Shown here piece after piece: positions 5,533 to 10,373 of a DNA stretch of 10,373 nt (its first letter is position 1; each line of letters begins with the position of its first letter). Where the stretch lies: assembly GCA_002344895.1 (NCBI GenBank), contig DDUR01000001.1, positions 1 to 10,373 on the forward strand, read 5' to 3'. The notes under the pieces were generated by a model. It had not been told where the DNA came from. It ran no database searches and worked only from the letters and a program-made list of their open reading frames with translations. The stretch is from Ignavibacteria bacterium UBA2333 (GTDB taxonomy: Bacteria > Bacteroidota > Ignavibacteria > Kapaibacteriales > Kapaibacteriaceae). Position numbers and translations under genes: made by a program.

Positions 5533-7626
5533 ATGAATCCAATCCGACTGATTGTTCCGACAGTTCTTGTTCTTCTGCTGGCACCGGCACTCCTTGCACA
5601 GTCGCTACGCGAAGGCCAGTCGCTACGCGAAGCTACCGTTGCTGTTCGCTCTGCAGGGTATGAACCCCAAGTCACCAAGCGTAACGAAGTTACCGTCCTG
5701 GAACCTCGTCTTGCACCGTTCTATCATGGCGTAGCAAGTGGTGATCCGATGACGGATCGTGTTATTATTTGGACACGTGTAACGCCTGAGCCGAACGACA
5801 CGGAAATCAGTGTTACGTGGCGCATTGCCACCGACGTAGATCTTACCAACGTTATTCAATCCGGAACGGCCACAGCAACATCACAGCGTGACTTTTGCGT
5901 GAAGGTTGACGTAACGGGGCTCTCACCTGCCACAACATACTACTACGGATTTGTGGCTAAGGGGCGCGCTTCGCTCACGGGGCGAACACGAACAACTCCA
6001 ACAAACGACGTAGATCACCTTCGTTTTGCCGTTGTCTCCTGCTCAAATGTCCCCGCCGGATACTTTAATGCCTATCGCGGCATTGCAGAACGAAATGACC
6101 TTGACGCTGTTCTTCATCTTGGTGATTACATCTATGAGTACAGCGCAGATACAACATCGTACGGTGGAGCCATCGGCAAACGTCTTGGTAGGAGTCACCA
6201 ACCAGAAAACGAAATTGTTACACTCGTTGACTATCGTACGCGCTACGCACAGTATCGCCTTGATCCCGACCTACGAGCACTTCATCAGCAACATCCCATG
6301 ATTCATGTCTGGGATGACCACGAGTCGGCAAATGATGCCTATACCGATGGTGCGCAGAATCATCAGCCTTCAGAGGGATCCTGGACAGATCGACGTGAGA
6401 TTTCAAAGCGTGTTTGTATGGAATGGATGCCAACACGCGAACAGCCAGATGGTCGCGTGTACCGTGCAATTCGATACGGTAACCTTGCCGAACTCTTTAT
6501 GATCGACACACGTCTGGATGGTCGTGACAAACAAGTAGCCAATGTTGGTGAATCTGCTCCCCAGGCCTCTCGTGATTCTTTGTTATCGCCAACACGACGT
6601 ATCATGAGCCAGGCACAGGAAACGTGGCTGGCAAACGGTCTTACGTCAAGCACGTCAACATGGAAGATTCTCGGTAATCAGGTGATGCTGTCACCGAACA
6701 CTGTCAATCCAATTGATACAGGATACCTGTTCTCAAACATTAGCCCCATACTTGCCTTTTTCCTGCGGGCACAGCTGCCGCAGCTTCGTGAAATCTTTGA
6801 ATCTGGATTTTATGGTGATGTATGGAATAATTATCCGGCAGCACGCCGTCGTCTCCGCGATGTGATCGTCACAAACAACGTCAGCAATGTTGTTGTTGCT
6901 ACGGGCGACTTCCATTCGGCCTTTGTCTGGAACGTCGTGGACGATGATAACTATACCAGCCAGCCATATGCTGCCGAGTTTATGGTGCCAAGCATCACCA
7001 GCGCAAACTTTGATGAGAACCTTTCATCTGTCCAACAGACGGCGACCATTGCACCGCAGCTTGTTGAGACGATTAACAGGACGCTTACAGCGAACAATCC
7101 ACACCTTGCGTACGTCGATCTTGTGAATCATGGATATACGATTCTCGACATTCGACCAAATGCTGTACAATGTGACATCTTCTACGTAGACACACTTTAC
7201 ATACGCCGTCTGAATGAGCGTCGCGCAAAGAGTTACCGCGTGGTAGCAAACCAAACGATGACATGGCAGGAATCCCCGAACGCCGCTCCGGGTAAGATGC
7301 AACAGGACCAACCTGCACCACCAGAACCACCGGTGATTTCGTCGGTTCAGTATGACAAACCGTCGAAGGTCACATTACTCGGATTTGGTCCTCAACCTGC
7401 GCAGGACATTTTATACGTGTCATACGTCTCCACATCATCCGATCAGCAACAAGGGAATATTGTTGACATCAACGGAAGAGTGTTGGACGTTAAGGGTAGT
7501 CAGGCATTATCGAATGGCCTTCAGTCATTGTCAATCGACGTATCAACGCTCAGTCCGGGTAGATATGAGTTTGTTCTCGTACAAGGCAGTGACCGAATTC
7601 GTATGCCATTTATCATCAAGCGGTAA
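5533..7626 (+). CDS. phoD: PhoD-like alkaline phosphatase/phosphodiesterase with type IX secretion sorting domain
   Basis: PhoD enzymes are metal-dependent (Fe/Ca) phosphatases and phosphodiesterases that release phosphate outside the cytoplasm. The 697-residue product starts with a Sec signal peptide (1-23, LLLAPALLAQ) that has no twin arginine. The N-terminal PhoD domain begins at FYHGVASGDP (63-72). The metallophosphatase core shows VSCSN (168-172, candidate ligand Cys170), LHLGDYIYEY (194-203), WDDHESAND (260-268), FMIDTRLDGRD (322-332) and ATGDFHSAF (456-464). After a Pro-rich linker (592-600), residues 608-697 form a Por-type sorting domain: PQPAQDILYV (620-629), INGRVLD (646-652), SPGRYEF (674-680) and a basic end IIKR. 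The expected location is the cell surface or medium via T9SS. ATG 5533 was chosen because the signal peptide begins there; ATG 5512, seven residues earlier, is possible. It is first in an operon with the lipoprotein and receptor. Confidence 0.92.
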   Translation: MNPIRLIVPTVLVLLLAPALLAQSLREGQSLREATVAVRSAGYEPQVTKRNEVTVLEPRLAPFYHGVASGDPMTDRVIIWTRVTPEPNDTEISVTWRIATDVDLTNVIQSGTATATSQRDFCVKVDVTGLSPATTYYYGFVAKGRASLTGRTRTTPTNDVDHLRFAVVSCSNVPAGYFNAYRGIAERNDLDAVLHLGDYIYEYSADTTSYGGAIGKRLGRSHQPENEIVTLVDYRTRYAQYRLDPDLRALHQQHPMIHVWDDHESANDAYTDGAQNHQPSEGSWTDRREISKRVCMEWMPTREQPDGRVYRAIRYGNLAELFMIDTRLDGRDKQVANVGESAPQASRDSLLSPTRRIMSQAQETWLANGLTSSTSTWKILGNQVMLSPNTVNPIDTGYLFSNISPILAFFLRAQLPQLREIFESGFYGDVWNNYPAARRRLRDVIVTNNVSNVVVATGDFHSAFVWNVVDDDNYTSQPYAAEFMVPSITSANFDENLSSVQQTATIAPQLVETINRTLTANNPHLAYVDLVNHGYTILDIRPNAVQCDIFYVDTLYIRRLNERRAKSYRVVANQTMTWQESPNAAPGKMQQDQPAPPEPPVISSVQYDKPSKVTLLGFGPQPAQDILYVSYVSTSSDQQQGNIVDINGRVLDVKGSQALSNGLQSLSIDVSTLSPGRYEFVLVQGSDRIRMPFIIKR
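5599..5634 (+). repeat. Two 18-bp tandem units within phoD
   Basis: The unit cagtcgctacgcgaag plus two variable bases occurs twice back to back (5599-5616 and 5617-5634); the first 16 bases are identical. It encodes QSLREG then QSLREA directly after the predicted signal-peptide cleavage region, so it lengthens the mature N-terminus by six residues without changing frame. It looks like a recent slippage or duplication event. Confidence 0.8.
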
Positions 7627-7631
7627 ATCGA

Positions 7632-8135
7632 ATGATCTCTCGACGTTGGCGTATTGTCTTCGCGGTAACCATGATGACCTTGGTTACGGCCTGTGGAGGC
7701 CTGGACCCAGGTGATCTTCCACCAGATTCCACAATTTCCGGCACGATTGTCTTCGCCGGCGGTGCAGCTGCATGGCCACCTGCCGATTCTATTCGTGAGG
7801 TACGTGTTGTGGTGTTCGACACCGTTCCTCGAGTAGAATCAGATGTCATTGCAAGTGTTCTGCGTGGAACTGCACTTTTTACTGATCCACTCCCGCAGTC
7901 TGTTGATTCGGCAGTATACTCCCTACTGATAACAGCGCCACCACGTCGCTTTGAGTACATCGTTGTAGCCGCCCTGACCGGTCCGAACGTGTTTACGGAT
8001 TGGACAATGCTTGCCGTACATGCACCCGTTGGCAGGCCACAAGAACCAATTGCTGAAAACATCAGTGTTGGTGATCAACGCATCATCAACTTTGTCGTAC
8101 GATTTGATTCCCTACCGCCACAGCCCTTCGAATGA
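7632..8135 (+). CDS. Small lipoprotein of unknown function, partner of TonB-dependent receptor
   Basis: The 167-residue product has a lipoprotein signal: two Arg pairs near the start, a short hydrophobic stretch (8-19) and the lipobox VTAC with lipidated Cys21. Gly follows the Cys rather than Asp, consistent with outer-membrane sorting under the E. coli rule, though surface sorting in Bacteroidota follows other signals. The mature part is short, lacks Cys and looks all-beta, with alternating hydrophobic strands such as TISGTIVFAG (34-43), VRVVVFD (57-63), YIVVAAL (109-115) and IINFVVRF (151-158). I do not recognise a named family; an Ig-like or transthyretin-like sandwich is a guess. It starts 5 bp after phoD and overlaps the receptor start in an ATGA junction, so it is probably made together with the receptor and may sit on it as an accessory lipoprotein, a role that SusD-like proteins fill elsewhere. 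It is not SusD by size or sequence. Confidence 0.8.
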   Translation: MISRRWRIVFAVTMMTLVTACGGLDPGDLPPDSTISGTIVFAGGAAAWPPADSIREVRVVVFDTVPRVESDVIASVLRGTALFTDPLPQSVDSAVYSLLITAPPRRFEYIVVAALTGPNVFTDWTMLAVHAPVGRPQEPIAENISVGDQRIINFVVRFDSLPPQPFE

Positions 8136-10336
8136 AGACCATTTCTCCAGTCCTCGTTGTCCTGTTTGTCCTCGCCTCATCTGCCATTGTCTCTGCGCAG
8201 ACGGCAGTAATTAATGGTACCATCACAGATCGTGAAACCGGAGAGGCTATTGCTGGAGCAACAATTCGACTCGAAGGCACACAACTTGGTGCTGTTACGG
8301 GGCAAAAGGGGCGTTTTACGGTGAAGAGTGTTCCCTCGGGAACAATACGGCTTCGCATCTCCATGATTGGTTACGAACCTGCGACAACAACACTTATCGT
8401 GCAGACTGGTGAACAGAAGGAAATCGTACTGACGCTGTTACCCTCACAGCTCCATTCTGCGGAAATCGTCGTCAGTGCCTCCAAACGAATTCAGGCAGCA
8501 CAGGATGTTCCTATCAGTATCAGCGTTGTTAATGCAAAGGACATCGAAGACCGCGGACTCACACGTCTAGACGACGCATTACGATACGTAAGTGGTATCA
8601 GCGTGCAGCGTGATCAGGTAAGTATCCGTGGTGCGAGTGGATTTGCCTTTGGCGTAGGATCACGTGTTGCTGTGTTACTCGATGGATTTCCATTGTTGTC
8701 TGGTGACAATGGTGACATCAAGTTTGATGTATTACCCGTGGCTGACGTCGAGCGTATTGAGATTGTGAAAGGAGCAGGCAGTGCACTCTATGGAACCGGA
8801 GCCCTTGGTGGTGTTGTAAGTCTTGTGACGAAGGAAGCTACAACAACGCCATCGTTCTACGTTCGTACATATGGAGGATTCTGGACGGAGCCACGATTTG
8901 ACGACTGGAAATGGTCAGAATCAACTCCTGTACTTAGTGGCGCAGATGTACGATATGCACAACGTCTTGGTGATGTGAGTGTAAGCATCAGTGGAGGTAT
9001 TCGGAACGATGACGGATACCGTGACTATGACGGGTACAACCGTGGATTTGGATATACGAAGGTGCAGTGGCAGGCCTCCGAAACATCAACATTTACACTG
9101 TTTGGATTTGGAACATCTGAAGCACGGGAAAACTTTGTGTATTGGAATGGCCTTCGGCAGGCAACATTTCCGCAGGACGATGTCAACAGACAGCAACGAC
9201 TCCATACATCAAAGGTAGCAGGTGGCCTTCATTGGCAAGAACAGTTTACGTCGTCATCAGTTCTATCCGTACGTTTCGGAACATTTCGCACACATTTTGA
9301 GGATCGTATAGCTGGGACCAAGGTTGATAGTAACACATCAACAGCATGGTCGCATAATGCTGAGGCCCAGTATACAACGGACCTGACGTCGATTTCCGTC
9401 TTGACGACAGGCCTCGCCGTTCGTGTTAACGACGTCGGTTCAGATGTTTACGGCAATCAAATACAAAGTGTCATCTCCGCCTATGCCCAGAGTGAGATCA
9501 CGATCCTGCCAAATCTCATTGCAACTGTAGGACTCCGTGCGGACCGTGAGGAAACATACACCTTACCATCACAATTTGAGCTTTCACCCAAGGCCGGAGT
9601 GACCTTTGAGATTGACGACAATACGGTGGCCCGTGCAAGTGTTGGTAGAGGATTTCGTGCAGCAACGGTGGCAGAACGATATGCGCGAATCCGATACGGT
9701 GCCTTTGCCGTTGCGCCGAATCCGTCAATACGTCCCGAAAGTTCATGGTCTGGCGAAATCGGCATACGCCATACAACACATCATTGGATCTTACCAGTTG
9801 AAATCGACGTGGCATTTTTTGACAACGAGTTATACGACCTCATCGAACCAACCTTTGATGTAACGTCATCAACTGCCCCAATTGTGTTTACCAATCTCCA
9901 AAGGGCACGAATTCTCGGCATCGAGGCAGTTCTCCGCTCGATGCTTCTACCGAATCTGGGAGTTGAGTTGGGAATCACGGCCATGTCACCGCGTGACCTC
10001 TTACTCAACGACGTCTTAAAATATCGCAGCAGTATACTCTGGTATAACCGTTTTTCGTGGCAGCCACTTTCGTGGCTCGATGTACAGATGGACTATCGTT
10101 TTACGAGTCGTGTTGAACGTGTTAACGAGCGACTTAATCTCTTTGTCACAGAAGCTGACCTGCGTGTCCCCTCTCACATCGTAGATGCCCGACTGTTTAT
10201 CGACCTCAAGCCTTTACTCTCAACCAACCTCCGTCTCGGTCTTCTTGGCCGCAACATCTTTGACTACTATTCAACTGACATCCCTGCCAACCTCGCCCCA
10301 ACGCGGTCGTTTGTCGTACAGGTAGAGTGGAGGTGA
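8132..10336 (+). CDS. TonB-dependent outer-membrane receptor with carboxypeptidase-regulatory-like domain
   Basis: The 734-residue product is a gated outer-membrane barrel that imports a ligand using TonB-ExbB-ExbD energy. Residues 1-22 are a Sec signal peptide ending SA before QTAV. Residues 26-105 form a carboxypeptidase-regulatory-like beta domain (INGTITDRETGEAIAGATI, then SMIGYEP). A TonB-box-like EIVVSASKR follows at 111-119. The plug spans about 124-235 with ISVQRDQVSIRGASG (156-170), VAVLLDGFPL (179-188) and VERIEIVKGAGSALYGTGA (206-224). The rest is a beta-barrel, with SIRPESSWSGEIGIRH in the second half and FVVQVEWR at the end, where an aromatic residue is penultimate rather than last. 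The size suits siderophore, cobalamin or metal receptors better than the roughly 1000-residue SusC type. The ligand cannot be read from sequence. ATGA overlap with the lipoprotein and no Shine-Dalgarno suggest coupled translation. Confidence 0.93.
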   Translation: MKTISPVLVVLFVLASSAIVSAQTAVINGTITDRETGEAIAGATIRLEGTQLGAVTGQKGRFTVKSVPSGTIRLRISMIGYEPATTTLIVQTGEQKEIVLTLLPSQLHSAEIVVSASKRIQAAQDVPISISVVNAKDIEDRGLTRLDDALRYVSGISVQRDQVSIRGASGFAFGVGSRVAVLLDGFPLLSGDNGDIKFDVLPVADVERIEIVKGAGSALYGTGALGGVVSLVTKEATTTPSFYVRTYGGFWTEPRFDDWKWSESTPVLSGADVRYAQRLGDVSVSISGGIRNDDGYRDYDGYNRGFGYTKVQWQASETSTFTLFGFGTSEARENFVYWNGLRQATFPQDDVNRQQRLHTSKVAGGLHWQEQFTSSSVLSVRFGTFRTHFEDRIAGTKVDSNTSTAWSHNAEAQYTTDLTSISVLTTGLAVRVNDVGSDVYGNQIQSVISAYAQSEITILPNLIATVGLRADREETYTLPSQFELSPKAGVTFEIDDNTVARASVGRGFRAATVAERYARIRYGAFAVAPNPSIRPESSWSGEIGIRHTTHHWILPVEIDVAFFDNELYDLIEPTFDVTSSTAPIVFTNLQRARILGIEAVLRSMLLPNLGVELGITAMSPRDLLLNDVLKYRSSILWYNRFSWQPLSWLDVQMDYRFTSRVERVNERLNLFVTEADLRVPSHIVDARLFIDLKPLLSTNLRLGLLGRNIFDYYSTDIPANLAPTRSFVVQVEWR

Positions 10337-10339
10337 GAA

Positions 10340-10370
10340 AGGTGGGGGTAAAGGTGGGGAGGCAGGTGGG
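10340..10370 (+). repeat. Right copy of G-rich 12-bp-period repeat
   Basis: Three AGGTGGGG cores start at 10340, 10352 and 10364, exactly 12 bp apart, with spacers GTAA and AGGC; the third core reaches 10371. It is the inverted partner of 1-31 with one mismatch. It begins 3 bp after the receptor stop codon, so on the receptor mRNA it would be a G-rich 3' untranslated element able to form a G-quadruplex. The array may continue past the window edge. No hairpin-plus-U-tract terminator is visible here. Confidence 0.8.
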
Positions 10371-10373
10371 GTT

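Noticed and set aside
4836..5663. 275-codon plus-strand frame opposite the nnr gene
   Set aside because: It is antisense to a clear bifunctional enzyme, is Ser/Thr/Arg-rich without motifs, and runs into phoD in another frame.
7616..8062. 148-codon minus-strand frame opposite the lipoprotein gene
   Set aside because: It is low-complexity (Thr/Ser/Gly/Arg) and antisense to a gene with a clear lipobox and operon position.
1..10373. Composite transposon or integrated element defined by the terminal inverted repeats
   Set aside because: There is no transposase, integrase or target-site duplication in view; the genes are ordinary chromosomal ones, and the ends are G-rich minisatellite-like arrays rather than typical insertion-sequence ends.

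Overview
The window reads as a piece of a bacterial chromosome from the Bacteroidota/Chlorobiota/Ignavibacteriota (FCB) group. Three observations support this. The PhoD-like phosphatase ends in a type IX secretion (Por) sorting domain. The TonB-dependent receptor begins with a carboxypeptidase-regulatory-like domain. None of the gene starts has a convincing Shine-Dalgarno sequence. A Kapaibacteria- or Ignavibacteria-like source would fit the roughly balanced base composition, but that placement is inference. No phage, transposase, integrase, CRISPR, tRNA or rRNA sequence was seen.

Eight genes fill almost the whole window in three blocks. Block 1 (32-3573, + strand) is pcm, miaA and a dacB-type D-Ala-D-Ala carboxypeptidase, joined by overlaps of 17 and 14 bp. 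Block 2 (3555-5458, - strand) is a fused NAD(P)H-hydrate epimerase/dehydratase followed by a VanZ-like membrane protein, joined by an ATGA overlap. The end of block 2 overlaps the end of dacB by 19 bp. Block 3 (5533-10336, + strand) is a secreted PhoD-like phosphatase, a small lipoprotein and a TonB-dependent receptor, with a 5-bp gap and then an ATGA overlap. It diverges from block 2 across a gap of 74 bp, which is the only real intergenic promoter region in the window. No gene-free stretch exceeds 300 bp.

Block 1 combines protein repair, tRNA modification and peptidoglycan maturation. Block 2 carries metabolite repair. Block 3 looks like a cell-surface module: a T9SS-exported phosphodiesterase/phosphatase, a presumably surface lipoprotein and an outer-membrane importer. 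It is plausibly for acquiring a phosphorus-containing or iron-linked nutrient.

The most unusual structure is at the edges. The same 31-bp G-rich/C-rich element, built on a 12-bp period around AGGTGGGG, lies at both ends in inverted orientation with 30 of 31 bases matching. It directly abuts the first start codon and lies 3 bp from the last stop codon. It may be a dispersed, G-quadruplex-capable intergenic repeat, and the window may be a contig broken at two of its copies. The second notable feature is an acidic-then-arginine-rich C-terminal tail on the DacB protein. I did not find a convincing new defence or mobile system.
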